Assembly (NCBI RefSeq): GCF_049808615.1 | Contig: NZ_JBNCAN010000021.1 | Location: 25,277-89,276 of the forward strand | DNA from: Modicisalibacter sp049808615 | GTDB lineage: Bacteria; Pseudomonadota; Gammaproteobacteria; Pseudomonadales; Halomonadaceae | Direction of reading: 5' to 3' | Length of the DNA stretch: 64,000 nt | Shown here: positions 9,541 through 18,470 of the stretch, piece after piece | How positions within the stretch are numbered: the stretch's first letter is position 1 | How the letters are laid out: every line of letters begins with the position of its first letter | Program-made: the position numbers and the translations under genes | Notes under the pieces: generated by a model | The model's database searches: none | The model's input: the letters and a program-made list of their open reading frames with translations, nothing else | Told to the model about the DNA's origin: nothing

Positions 9541-9745
9541 GATATGGATCAATTCACATTGGTTTTCCGGTGGTACGCCTATCCTGGGGCGAGTATGTTT
9601 ACAGCATAAACGTTAGGACGCTTAATTAGGCACAAGTCAGTCCCCTGCCGAATCAGAGTGCTCGAGTGTAATGAAAACGCTTGAGCTACCTGCTATTCAC
9701 CCTGCAACGCGCAGCGATCATTGCGGCAACCATTGGGAGCAAGCC

Positions 9746-11416
9746 ATGGCCAGCATAGGCAAGAAGATTTCCATTACGGTGGCGGTAGTCGCCATTCTCG
9801 GCGTTGCCGGGTTTCTCGTACTGACCTCGCCCTGGACCTGGTCACTGACCCATAGCCTGCCACCGGCGGCCAATGCTGACAGCCCGGCGGATATCGATAA
9901 TGGCCGGCTCGTGTTCGTCGCCTCCGACTGTGCTACCTGCCATGCCACGACAGGACAGGACAGCGACGAGCAGCTTGGCGGTGGCAAGGTGCTCGACACC
10001 GATTTCGGCAAGTTTCACATGCCCAACATTTCGCCGGACCCGGAGCACGGCATCGGCAATTGGACACTTGCGGAATTCGACCGTTCGGTGCGCGAGGGTG
10101 TTGGCCCCGACAGTCTTCTGCCCGACGGCAAGAATCTCTATCCGGCGTTCCCCTATACCTCTTATCAGCGCTTGAAGCCAGAAGACGTGCGGGATCTCTA
10201 CGCCTACATGATGACGCTGCCGGAAAGCGACAAGGTCGTGCCGGATCATGAACTCAAGTTTCCCTACAATATTCGTCGCGGTATCGGCGTCTGGCGCCTT
10301 GCCTTCCTCGATGGCAAGAGTGCCGCGGAGATTGGTGCCGATACTGCCGATCTTCCCGAAGACGTTGACCATGCCAAATTCGAGCGTGGCCGCTATCTGG
10401 TAGAGGGGGCTGCACACTGCGCGGAATGTCACTCGCCACGTACCTTCATGGGTAACATTCCCGATGACAAGCGCTACGCCGGCGGGCCGAACCCCGAGGG
10501 CACCGGCCACTTCCCCAACATCACGCCGGACGAGACCGGCATCGGCTTCTGGTCCGCGGCGTCGATCGCCAACTACCTGCATACCGGTATCAATCCGATC
10601 GGGCGCAAGTCCGGTGGCGACATGGCAGAGGTCATCGAGAACACCTCCCAGCTACCCTGGCAGGATCTGCAGGCCATGGCGACTTATCTCAACCATATCC
10701 CCGCCGTGGACAAACCGGCCCCGGGCATGCCCGAACCAAACCGCACAGAGGAAGTGGTGATGCTCGATACCGCCTTCGACAACCGTCCCCCTTTGCCGAC
10801 CAGCGATCCGAAAGAGATTAGCGAGGGAGATGAAGTCTTTGTCGCCGGTACCAAGTCGCTCTATACGACGCCCGACCTGGAGCAAGCCGAGAGCGAGGAC
10901 GGCAAGTTCCTGGGCGCGGCGCAAGCCAAGGTGCTTGCCAAGGAAGGCGACAAGCTGCAGCTCGAGATTGCCGGTTGGCAGCCAGAAAACGCCCCCTCGG
11001 TCATCTATCAGGAGAAGGGCCAGCGGGTGATCATGGCCGCCCTGGGTGATGCTGCCGTTGAGGCCACCGAGCGCGGTGAGGCGGAAACCGACCCCAATAC
11101 GGATCAGGTCTGGCTGCCGGTCACCCTGACACTCTGGACCGATGCAAGCCAGCTCAACCTCGATCAGGAAGAACTCTGGACGTACAGCCAGAATGCGTAC
11201 CAGAAAAGCTGCTCGTCTTGTCATACCCTGCCGGGCAAGGAACATTTCACGGCGAATCAATGGATCGGCACCCTCAAATCCATGAAGCGCTTCACGACCT
11301 TCAATGACGATGAGTACCGCCTGATTCTTTCGTATCTGCAGAATCACTCCAAGGATCTTGGTCCTGATACTGGCGCACCGGTGGTTCAGCATGCCAGCGA
11401 GGGAGTGCCGCAATGA
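9746..11416 (+). CDS. Triheme cytochrome c with TorC-like C-terminal domain
   Basis: Probable electron donor to the TorA-type reductase encoded two genes downstream. An N-terminal membrane anchor (residues about 8-30) precedes two c-type heme domains like those of membrane alcohol or gluconate dehydrogenase cytochrome subunits (CATCH at 62-66 and CAECH near 225). The C-terminal part carries one more heme site (CSSCH near 489) in a segment that resembles the C-terminal domain of TorC (QNAYQKSCSSCH, then ANQWIGTLKSM). The NapC/NirT tetraheme quinol dehydrogenase part of classical TorC is absent. The start at 9746 is chosen because GGGAG at 9735-9739 is 6 nt upstream; an in-frame ATG at 9671 would add 25 non-hydrophobic residues before the anchor. 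It overlaps torD by ATGA. Confidence 0.85.
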   Translation: MASIGKKISITVAVVAILGVAGFLVLTSPWTWSLTHSLPPAANADSPADIDNGRLVFVASDCATCHATTGQDSDEQLGGGKVLDTDFGKFHMPNISPDPEHGIGNWTLAEFDRSVREGVGPDSLLPDGKNLYPAFPYTSYQRLKPEDVRDLYAYMMTLPESDKVVPDHELKFPYNIRRGIGVWRLAFLDGKSAAEIGADTADLPEDVDHAKFERGRYLVEGAAHCAECHSPRTFMGNIPDDKRYAGGPNPEGTGHFPNITPDETGIGFWSAASIANYLHTGINPIGRKSGGDMAEVIENTSQLPWQDLQAMATYLNHIPAVDKPAPGMPEPNRTEEVVMLDTAFDNRPPLPTSDPKEISEGDEVFVAGTKSLYTTPDLEQAESEDGKFLGAAQAKVLAKEGDKLQLEIAGWQPENAPSVIYQEKGQRVIMAALGDAAVEATERGEAETDPNTDQVWLPVTLTLWTDASQLNLDQEELWTYSQNAYQKSCSSCHTLPGKEHFTANQWIGTLKSMKRFTTFNDDEYRLILSYLQNHSKDLGPDTGAPVVQHASEGVPQ

Positions 11417-12111
11417 GCCGCGACGCTATCGCTGAAGGGCGCATCGCTGGCCCGGAGACCAGCGCGCTCATTGTCGCTGCCGAATGGTTGAGCGGTATCT
11501 TCATTGCTCCGATGTCATCGCAGCAGGTGGCACAGGCCTGCGCCCGGCCAGGCCAGGACGCATTGCGTTGGATAGGGGCGCAGCTGGAGGCTTCGGCAGC
11601 GGCGGAAGCACTCTGTCGTACCCTTGAGCAGGATGACTCGGAGAATCTGGCGGTGCATCTGCAGCGCCGCTACACGGCGCTGTTCGAAGGCATCTTCCGA
11701 CATCGTGCCGTACTGCCCTACGAAAGTGCCTGGCAAGAGGAAGACGGATCGACGCTTGGCGGCGAACCCGTCGTCGACATGAAGGCGGTACTGCGCGCGC
11801 TCGATCTGCACGTCAGCACGGACTGCTGTGAGCCACCGGATCATCTTGCCATTGAGCTGGCTGCCCTGGCGGCAGCGCTTCGCGGCGGTCAGAACATGAT
11901 CGCGGCGGACCTGGCGCGTCGGCTGCAAGACTGGGTGCCGGCATTCACTAAGGCGCTGAACCGGCAGGACCTAGATGGCTTCTATGCTGGCGCCGGCAAG
12001 CTGCTGCTCGCTTTGGTCCGCGAAGCCCCTGCCTCACCGACGGCTAATGAATTCGCAGCGGCTTCCGTGCCTGAATTTGTGCTTGAGCAACGTGAAGGAG
12101 AATCTGCATGA
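11413..12111 (+). CDS. torD: TorD-type molybdoenzyme chaperone
   Basis: A 232-residue, all-helical cytoplasmic chaperone of the TorD/DmsD family. It binds the Tat signal and apoenzyme of TorA-type reductases and assists molybdenum cofactor insertion before export. The hallmark E-P-x-D-H segment is present as CCEPPDHLAIEL near residue 139. The start codon overlaps the cytochrome stop and its own stop overlaps the torA start (ATGA in both cases), so the three genes are translationally coupled. That arrangement supports a dedicated chaperone and partner relationship. Confidence 0.9.
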   Translation: MSRDAIAEGRIAGPETSALIVAAEWLSGIFIAPMSSQQVAQACARPGQDALRWIGAQLEASAAAEALCRTLEQDDSENLAVHLQRRYTALFEGIFRHRAVLPYESAWQEEDGSTLGGEPVVDMKAVLRALDLHVSTDCCEPPDHLAIELAALAAALRGGQNMIAADLARRLQDWVPAFTKALNRQDLDGFYAGAGKLLLALVREAPASPTANEFAAASVPEFVLEQREGESA

Positions 12112-14624
12112 GCAAGAAAACTGACGAGTTACGCGTTGTATCCGACGCGGACGTTGCTTCCCCCGGACGGCGACGCTTCCTGCAAGGCTCCGCCGCGACC
12201 GCGGCCCTCAGCGCCATGCCGTTTTCGCTCTCGTTTTTGAGCAAGGGCGCGCTTGCTCAGAGTGCATCGACAGAAGTCATCTCCGGCTGTCACTGGGGGG
12301 TGTTCAAAGGTGTCGTCGAGGATGGGCGTGCCGTCGAATTCAAACCCTGGGGCGGTGATCCCCAGCCTACATCCATGCTCAAGGGGGTGCGGGATTCGAT
12401 CTACTCCGCCTCGCGCATCCGCTACCCGATGGTGCGTCGTGCCTGGCTCGAGCAGGGCCCGGGGGCCGATCCGGACGGTCGCGGCGACGGTGATTTCGTA
12501 CGGGTCTCCTGGGACAAGGCGATCGAGCTGGTGGCCAACGAAATCACTCGGGTCCGCGAGCAGCATGGGCAGAATGCGATCTATGGCGGCTCCTATGGCT
12601 GGAAGAGCCCGGGCAAGCTGCACAACTGCAAGACGCTGCTACGGCGCATGTTGAACCTGACCGGTGGCTTTACCTCCAGCATCGGCGACTATTCAACCGG
12701 TGCGGCCCAGGTCATCCTGCCCTATGTCACGGGTTCCATTGAAGTCTACGAGCAGTGCACCACCTACCCGGTGCTCGCCGAAAATACCGATCTCATGGTG
12801 TTCTGGGGCTGCGACCCTCACAACAACTCCCAGATTTCCTGGCAGGTGGCGGACCACGGGGCTTTCCCGGGTATCGAGGCGCTCAAGAAAGCCGGCGTCA
12901 AGGTCATTTCCATCGATCCGCTCAAGACCCTGACCTGCGACTATCTCGACGGTGAGTGGATCGCCCCCAAACCGCAGACCGATGTCCCGCTGATGCTGGG
13001 TATCGCCCACACGCTGTTGAGCGAAGATCTGCACGATCAGAAATTTCTCGATCGCTACACCAGTGGCTTCGAGGAGTTCAAACCCTACCTGACCGGCGAG
13101 TCCGACGGTCAGCCCAAGGATGCGGACTGGGCAGCGGAGATTTGCGGCATCGACGCGGACACCATTCGCGATCTGGCTCGGCGTTTTGCCAACAACCGCA
13201 CCATGCTGGCACTCGGCTATTCCATGCAGCGCCAGCATCACGGCGAGCAGTCCACCTGGATGCTGGTGACCCTGGCCTGCATGCTCGGTCAGATCGGCTT
13301 GCCCGGGGGCGGCTATGGCCTGAGCTATCACTACTCCTCCGGCGGCGCGCCGACCCACAATAGTCCTATTCTCAAGGCGATCGGCGATGCCGCCGGCGGG
13401 GGTAGTGGCGGGTCGGTCGACGAATCCGGCAGCGACGTCATGATCCCCGTGGCGCGTTTCGTCGAAACCCTGTTGAACCCCGGCGAAACCATGCAGTTCA
13501 ACGGCAGCGAGATCGAGCTGCCGCTGATCAAGATGGCCTACTGGGCCGGTGGCAACCCGTTCGCCCACCACCAGGATCGCAACGAGATGCTCAGGGCCTG
13601 GCGCGAGCTGGATACCTTCGTCGTCAACGACTTTCAGTGGACGGCCACCGCTCGCCATGCGGATATCGTGCTGCCATGCACCACGTCTTACGAGCGCAAC
13701 GACATCGAGCAGGTCGGGGACTATGCACTGTCCCATATCGTGGCAATGAGGAAGATCGTCGAGCCGCAATTCGAAGCCCGGGATGATTTCGACATCTTCG
13801 CCGCCATCGCGGACAAGCTGGGCAAGGGGCGTGAATTCACCGAAGGTCGCGCTGAGATGGATTGGATCCGCGGGTTTTATGAGGCCGCCAAGATCGAATC
13901 CCGGGCCAAGGGCATGGAAATGCCGATCTTCGATGTGTTCTGGGAATCGAACAAGCCGCTGGCCTTTCCATTGAAGGACGAACAAAAGAACTTTGTCCGC
14001 CATGCGTCGTTTCGCGAGGACCCGATTCTCAATGCGCTGGGTACCGCCACCGGCAAGTTCGAGATCTATTCCCGAGCCATCGCGAAATACGACTACGACG
14101 ATTGTCCGCCACACCCGACCTGGCTGGAGCCGATCGAGCGTCTCGACGGGCCAGATACCAAGTACCCGCTGAGCATCGCCAGCAACCACCCCCGCGGTCG
14201 GCTGCATTCGCAGCTGTGCGGCACGGAGTTTCGCAAGACCTATGCGGTGCAGAATCGCGAACCCTGCTGGATGAACCCACGCGATGCGAAGGAGCGCGAT
14301 ATCAAGGATGGCGATGTGGTGCGGGTCTTCAACGATCGTGGGCAGATTCTCGCCGGTGTCGTGGTGACTGACGACATCATGCCGGGGGTGATCCAGGTGT
14401 CGGAAGGCGGCTGGTTCGATCCCCTCAATCCCCGGGAGATCGGCAGCCTGTGCTGCTACGGTGACGTCAACAACCTCACGCCAGGGATCGCCACGTCCAA
14501 GCTCGCGCAAGCCAACTGTGGGCAGACCGGCGTTGGAGACGTCGAGAAGTTCGAGGGCGAGCTGCCCGAGGTGTTGGTCTTTTCCCAGCCCGAGATCAGG
14601 GAAGGTTCCAACACTACCAGCTGA
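12108..14624 (+). CDS. torA: TorA-type periplasmic molybdopterin reductase (TMAO / S- or N-oxide)
   Basis: Periplasmic bis-MGD molybdoenzyme of the DMSO reductase family, 838 residues against about 848 for E. coli TorA. A Tat signal with RRRFLQG at residues 21-27 is followed by a hydrophobic stretch ending in ALAQ. The Mo-coordinating serine is in GDYSTGAAQ, followed by an EVYEQ motif typical of the TorA/BisC branch, and no N-terminal iron-sulfur motif is present. The likely activity is TMAO reduction, with DMSO, biotin sulfoxide or methionine sulfoxide as alternatives that sequence alone cannot exclude. It is the last gene of the operon and ends before a strong terminator at 14652. No TorT/TorS/TorR sensor set lies nearby. 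Confidence 0.88.
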   Translation: MSKKTDELRVVSDADVASPGRRRFLQGSAATAALSAMPFSLSFLSKGALAQSASTEVISGCHWGVFKGVVEDGRAVEFKPWGGDPQPTSMLKGVRDSIYSASRIRYPMVRRAWLEQGPGADPDGRGDGDFVRVSWDKAIELVANEITRVREQHGQNAIYGGSYGWKSPGKLHNCKTLLRRMLNLTGGFTSSIGDYSTGAAQVILPYVTGSIEVYEQCTTYPVLAENTDLMVFWGCDPHNNSQISWQVADHGAFPGIEALKKAGVKVISIDPLKTLTCDYLDGEWIAPKPQTDVPLMLGIAHTLLSEDLHDQKFLDRYTSGFEEFKPYLTGESDGQPKDADWAAEICGIDADTIRDLARRFANNRTMLALGYSMQRQHHGEQSTWMLVTLACMLGQIGLPGGGYGLSYHYSSGGAPTHNSPILKAIGDAAGGGSGGSVDESGSDVMIPVARFVETLLNPGETMQFNGSEIELPLIKMAYWAGGNPFAHHQDRNEMLRAWRELDTFVVNDFQWTATARHADIVLPCTTSYERNDIEQVGDYALSHIVAMRKIVEPQFEARDDFDIFAAIADKLGKGREFTEGRAEMDWIRGFYEAAKIESRAKGMEMPIFDVFWESNKPLAFPLKDEQKNFVRHASFREDPILNALGTATGKFEIYSRAIAKYDYDDCPPHPTWLEPIERLDGPDTKYPLSIASNHPRGRLHSQLCGTEFRKTYAVQNREPCWMNPRDAKERDIKDGDVVRVFNDRGQILAGVVVTDDIMPGVIQVSEGGWFDPLNPREIGSLCCYGDVNNLTPGIATSKLAQANCGQTGVGDVEKFEGELPEVLVFSQPEIREGSNTTS

Positions 14625-14651
14625 GAGGTGTCTCACTTCTGACAAGAATTT

Positions 14652-14681
14652 ACCGGGCCGCCAGTGCGGCCCGGTTCTTTT
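14652..14681 (+). terminator. Rho-independent terminator after torA
   Basis: Perfect 10-bp stem ACCGGGCCGC / GCGGCCCGGT (14652-14661 and 14666-14675), CAGT tetraloop, then TCTTTTT. It separates the tor-like operon from the TRAP binding protein gene. Confidence 0.95.
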
Positions 14682-14787
14682 TGGTTTGAGATTGGATCAG
14701 CGTGGCTTATACGGCGTACTTGCCGCGTAAATCCTCCGTCGCGCATACTGCGAGCGTCAAGAACAACGCACATGGAGTCACGCCATC

Positions 14788-15888
14788 ATGCAACGTCGCA
14801 AGTTTCTCACCGGCCTAGGCGCCGGTGCCGCGGGTATTGCCGCCGCCCCTTTCGTCTCCACGGCCCGAGCCCAAGAAGACAAACCCATCAAATGGAAGAT
14901 GGTCACCTCCTGGCCGAAAAACTTTCCGGCTCTGGGCACCGGTGCCAACGATCTAGCAGAGCGTATCAACACTCTATCGGGAGGTCGTCTGCAGGTCGAT
15001 GTCTATGGCGCCGGCGACCTGGTGCCGGCACTTGAGGTATTCGATGCGGTTTCCAGCGGTACCGCGCAGATGGGCCATTCCGCCGCCTATTACTGGCGCG
15101 GCAAGGTGCCGGCAGCACAGTTCTTCACCGCGGTGCCCTTCGGCATGACGGTCAACGAGACCAACGCCTGGTTGTATCGCGGTGATGGCATGCAGCTATG
15201 GGATGCGCTTTACGGAGAGCACAATCTCAAGCCCTTTGTGGTGGGCAACACCGGTACTCAAATGGCAGGCTGGTTCAAGAAGGAAATCAATTCCCTGGAG
15301 GACATGAAGGGGCTCAAGATCCGCCTGCCGGGATTGGCCGGTGAGGTGATGAATCGCATCGGCGCCACGGCGGTGAACATGCCCGGCTCGGAGATCTTCA
15401 CCTCGATGCAGACCGGGGTGCTGGATGCCGCAGACTGGGTCGGCCCCTATAATGATCTGGCCTTCGGCCTGCACCAGGTCGCCGATTATTACTATACCAC
15501 CGCCTGGAACGAGCCCAGTGCGGCGCTGGAAGGCACCGTCAATCTTGACGCCTGGAATGAGCTCCCCGACGAACTCAAGGCGGTGGTCGAGGAGGCTGCA
15601 CGCTCCGCCAATCTGGCCATGATCAACGAGTTTACCCATCGCAACGCGGAATCCTTGAAGGCGCTGGTAGACAAGCACGGCGTGAAATTGCGCTCCTTAC
15701 CCGAGGATGTCATCAAGGCGCTGGCCAAGGCTTCCGAGGAAGTGCTGCAGGAACAGATCGACAAGGACGACAGTTCGAAGAAGATCTACGACTCCTACAA
15801 GGCCTTCCAGCAGCTCGTGTCCTCCTATACCGATGTGGGCGAGTTCGCCTACCTGAAGAATCGTCAGCTGGTGAGCGAAGCGAAGTAA
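14788..15888 (+). CDS. TRAP transporter solute-binding protein, TakP-like
   Basis: Periplasmic substrate-binding subunit of a tripartite ATP-independent transporter, DctP/TAXI superfamily. The 366 residues and the Tat-type signal (RRKFL at residues 3-7, cleavage after TARA) resemble TakP, which binds alpha-keto acids, and the lineage with WKMVTSWPKNFP after the signal. The substrate is inferred as an alpha-keto or other organic acid. No DctQ or DctM membrane subunit is encoded nearby, so its transporter must lie elsewhere or it is an orphan. GGAG at 14774-14777 precedes the ATG by 10 nt. It is convergent with the YciA-like gene, with only 4 nt between stops. Confidence 0.9.
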   Translation: MQRRKFLTGLGAGAAGIAAAPFVSTARAQEDKPIKWKMVTSWPKNFPALGTGANDLAERINTLSGGRLQVDVYGAGDLVPALEVFDAVSSGTAQMGHSAAYYWRGKVPAAQFFTAVPFGMTVNETNAWLYRGDGMQLWDALYGEHNLKPFVVGNTGTQMAGWFKKEINSLEDMKGLKIRLPGLAGEVMNRIGATAVNMPGSEIFTSMQTGVLDAADWVGPYNDLAFGLHQVADYYYTTAWNEPSAALEGTVNLDAWNELPDELKAVVEEAARSANLAMINEFTHRNAESLKALVDKHGVKLRSLPEDVIKALAKASEEVLQEQIDKDDSSKKIYDSYKAFQQLVSSYTDVGEFAYLKNRQLVSEAK

Positions 15889-15892
15889 TTAG

Positions 15893-16303
15893 TCACTCGC
15901 CGGGTACGGCACGTATCCGGCCGTTGTCGTCCAGGGCGACCATCACGAAACGCGCCTCGGTGACCTTGTAAAGCTCATCGGGGTTGCGCTCCTGAGGCGG
16001 GCGTATCCAGACCTCGACATTGACCTTGATCGAGCTACGCCCGATGTCCTGTGCGTTGGTATAGATGTTCACCACGGAGCCCACCCGTACCGGGCACAAG
16101 AAATCCATGGTTTCAATGGCGACCGTTGCGGTGCGTCCATGGGCCAGGCGACCGGCACAGAGTTCAGCGGCCTGATCCATATGATTGACCAGCCAACCAC
16201 CGGCGATATCGCCGTAAAAGTTGGTGTCTTGCCGTGAAGTGATCAGCTTGAGGGTCAGATCGCCTTGAGGCGCGGGGATGTCGTCGAGATCGGTCATGAA
16301 CAT
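15893..16303 (-). CDS. Acyl-CoA thioesterase, YciA-like hotdog protein
   Basis: A 136-residue hotdog-fold acyl-CoA thioesterase. The segment NFYGDIAGGWLVNHMDQAA has the G-D-I-x-G-G-x-L-x-x-x-D core of the YciA/Acot family, and ETMDFLCPVRVGSVV is the second family motif. These enzymes hydrolyse a range of acyl-CoAs as cytoplasmic oligomers. GGAAG lies about 6 nt before the ATG on the minus strand; an ATG two codons further in is possible. It is divergent from phoU across 218 nt that must hold both promoters. Confidence 0.9.
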   Translation of the reverse strand: MFMTDLDDIPAPQGDLTLKLITSRQDTNFYGDIAGGWLVNHMDQAAELCAGRLAHGRTATVAIETMDFLCPVRVGSVVNIYTNAQDIGRSSIKVNVEVWIRPPQERNPDELYKVTEARFVMVALDDNGRIRAVPGE

Positions 16304-16521
16304 CTACTTCCAATGGCTTGTTATGGTTTTATAGGGAGCGAGTATCTTAAACGCCATGCCGGGCAAACGGCCAGAGAAGCTCACGACCACGTTTGGGGCG
16401 GACAGCCCAGGGCGGTGCTTAACGGAACCGTCATCTTTGTGTGTCATCATCTTCCGCTACAACCTACGGCGCCGGTGATAGCATCGACCACAGGGCTATA
16501 CGGCGGATTCAGGAGAGCTCC

Positions 16522-17250
16522 ATGGAAATCACCAGTGACACTCACAGTCAGCATATCTCCAAACAGTTCAATCAGGAGCTCGAGGCACTCAAGACGCACC
16601 TGATGGCGATGGGTGGGCTAGTCGAAAAGCAGGTCCAGGACGCCATCCATGCGCTCCTCGAGGGCGATAGCCGTCTCGCGGAGGACGTCTGCGACAACGA
16701 CCAGGCCGTCAACACCCTGCAGATCAAGATCGACGAAGAGTGCACCCGAGTGCTGGCGCGCCGTCAACCGGCGGCGTCGGATCTGCGTCTTGTGTTGGCG
16801 GTGATTCGTGCCACCTCGGATCTCGAACGCATCGGTGATGAAGCCAGCAAGATCGCGCGCAACGCCCTGGCTCTGGCGGAGGCGGGGCGTGATCCACGCG
16901 GTTTCGTCGAGGTGCGTCACATCAGCGAACATGTGCGCAAGATGGTGCGGGATGCCCTGACCGCCTTCGCGCGCTTCGATACGGATCTGGCGCTGAGCGT
17001 CGCCCGGGAAGATGAGCTGGTGGATACCGAGTACACCACCGCCATGCGCTCGCTGATGACCTTCATGATGGAAGATCCGCGCTCGATCAGCTCGATTCTG
17101 AGTGTGATGTGGATCCTGCGGGCCCTGGAGCGCATCGGCGATCATGCGGACAACCTCGCCGAGTACGTCATCTACCTGGTCAAGGGGCTGGATATTCGTC
17201 ATATCGATGCCGACAAACTTGACGAGGCGGCGCTCAAGGGTAAGGTTTAG
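16522..17250 (+). CDS. phoU: Phosphate signalling protein PhoU
   Basis: Cytoplasmic three-helix-bundle protein that restrains PhoR when phosphate is plentiful and links PstSCAB to PhoBR. At 242 residues it matches E. coli PhoU (241) and carries both PhoU repeats, each with an acidic metal-binding motif (ATSDLERIGDEA and LRALERIGDHADNLAE). The start at 16522 is chosen because AGGAG at 16511-16515 lies 6 nt upstream; the longer open frame back to 16441 is not family-like. No pst genes are adjacent, but phoBR lie 2 kb away on the other strand. A paired GTCAT motif upstream has the wrong spacing for a Pho box. Confidence 0.95.
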   Translation: MEITSDTHSQHISKQFNQELEALKTHLMAMGGLVEKQVQDAIHALLEGDSRLAEDVCDNDQAVNTLQIKIDEECTRVLARRQPAASDLRLVLAVIRATSDLERIGDEASKIARNALALAEAGRDPRGFVEVRHISEHVRKMVRDALTAFARFDTDLALSVAREDELVDTEYTTAMRSLMTFMMEDPRSISSILSVMWILRALERIGDHADNLAEYVIYLVKGLDIRHIDADKLDEAALKGKV

Positions 17251-17275
17251 GCTTTTCCCGGAGTTAAGCCTTTCT

Positions 17276-18001
17276 ATGCTCAATGCCTTTGGTGCCCTGA
17301 CCCAGGGAACGCGGCTGGTTCTGTCGAAGGGCCTGCGGCGCTATGTCTTTCTGCCGATACTGGTCAATCTGGTGCTCTATGTGGGCACCATCGCCTATCT
17401 GCTCAACAATTTCGGCGGCTGGCTCGATTACTGGATGCTCAAGGTGCCCGGCTGGCTCGAATGGCTGGAGTGGCTGATCTGGCCGCTGCTGGTGATCAGT
17501 CTTGTCCTGATCGTGTTCTTCACCTTCACCCTGGTGTCCAATCTCATTGCCGCGCCGTTCTACGGCTTTCTCGCCGAGAAGGTGGAACTGCGCGTCACCG
17601 GCAGCCCGCCCCTGGACGATCGCGGATTTGTACGCAGCGCCCTCGATGCCTTGGGCCGCGAACTGGTCAAGCTGGCCTATATTCTGCCGCGCATGGCGCT
17701 TCTGTTTCTGCTCGGGTTCGTGCCCGGTCTCAACCTGGTCATGCCTTTCCTATGGGCAGCATTCTCCGCTTGGATGATGGCCATCACCTACCTTGATTAT
17801 CCGATGGACAACAACCGAGTCAGCTTCGATGACATGAAACGCCGACTGCGTTCGCGCTGGTGGCCGACCCTGACCTTCGGTGGCTGGGTGTTGCTGGCGA
17901 CCTGGATTCCCGTGGCCAATCTCATCCTGCTGCCCGGGGCGGTGGCCGCCTCGGTATTGATGTGGCAGCAGCACTACAAGGCGCTGCCGGCGCGTCTGTG
18001 A
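17276..18001 (+). CDS. cysZ: Sulfate transporter CysZ (EI24 domain)
   Basis: A 241-residue inner-membrane protein of the CysZ/EI24 family, which supplies sulfate for cysteine synthesis. It has four or more hydrophobic segments and the family landmarks FGALTQGTRLVL near the N-terminus, SNLIAAPFYGFLAE in the middle and FLWAAFSAWMMAITYLDYP. The ATG at 17276 follows GGAG at 17260 by 12 nt, a loose spacing. It lies 25 nt after phoU and could be in the same transcript. Its last 28 nt overlap the 3-prime end of the convergent membrane protein gene. Confidence 0.9.
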   Translation: MLNAFGALTQGTRLVLSKGLRRYVFLPILVNLVLYVGTIAYLLNNFGGWLDYWMLKVPGWLEWLEWLIWPLLVISLVLIVFFTFTLVSNLIAAPFYGFLAEKVELRVTGSPPLDDRGFVRSALDALGRELVKLAYILPRMALLFLLGFVPGLNLVMPFLWAAFSAWMMAITYLDYPMDNNRVSFDDMKRRLRSRWWPTLTFGGWVLLATWIPVANLILLPGAVAASVLMWQQHYKALPARL

Positions 18002-18423
18002 CTGGCGGCGATCAGGCCATCCCGGACGTTCAATCCCATCAGCACAATGTTCGTCGCCCCCGCCAGTAACTCGATGCCTTGAATGGCGTAGAACATGGCA
18101 TCGAGTTCACCTTGGTTTGCCTTCCAGGCCAGGAAGAAGGCTGAAGGCACGAGAACAAGAATACCCAGCGCCGCAATGATCGGCATACGACGTTTCTTTG
18201 CCAGGATGAGTGCATCGGTGCGCCGCTTGCCCATCGCCATGCCGGATCCGCCGGTGATCATCAGCGCTGGAATAAGAACGATCAATCCCCAGGGAATCGC
18301 CGTCTTGACCCAGACGATCAGCTCATGAGTGCCGAAGAGCTCGACCAGCACCGTCGAAAACCAGAATGTCAGAATGGTGAATAGTGCGATCATTGCGGCG
18401 GTTACATGGATACGCGGTTTCAT
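17974..18423 (-). CDS. Small multi-pass membrane protein (unknown function)
   Basis: A 149-residue protein with about four hydrophobic segments, starting MKPRIHVTAAMIALFTIL. I do not recognise a characterised family. The start is placed at 18423 because AGGGG lies just upstream and the added frame back to 18561 is polar and runs over the operator of the divergent MarR gene. It shares a 136-nt divergent promoter region with that regulator, which suggests it is the regulator's target. Its 3-prime end overlaps cysZ antisense by 28 nt. Confidence 0.75.
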   Translation of the reverse strand: MKPRIHVTAAMIALFTILTFWFSTVLVELFGTHELIVWVKTAIPWGLIVLIPALMITGGSGMAMGKRRTDALILAKKRRMPIIAALGILVLVPSAFFLAWKANQGELDAMFYAIQGIELLAGATNIVLMGLNVRDGLIAASHRRAGSAL

Positions 18424-18452
18424 GAAGCACCCCTGAATAGCATGGCGTCGTT

Positions 18453-18470
18453 TTGACAATATGCTGTCAA
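18453..18470. promoter_or_regulatory. Palindromic operator between membrane protein and MarR gene
   Basis: Perfect inverted repeat TTGACA-N6-TGTCAA (18453-18470), the size and symmetry typical of MarR-family sites. The core TATGCTGTC recurs at 18519-18527 within CACTATGCTGTCGAC, closer to the marR start, and GCTGTCAAAC occurs at 18479. Two or more related sites in the divergent intergenic region fit autoregulation plus control of the membrane protein gene. Confidence 0.65.

Noticed and set aside
12693..14645. 650-codon open frame on the minus strand
   Set aside because: It is antisense to torA, has no family-like sequence or ribosome binding site, and is explained by high GC of the real gene.
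16430..16447. Paired GTCAT motifs upstream of phoU considered as a Pho box
   Set aside because: The repeats are 13 nt apart, while PhoB sites have 11-nt spacing; the flanks do not match the consensus.
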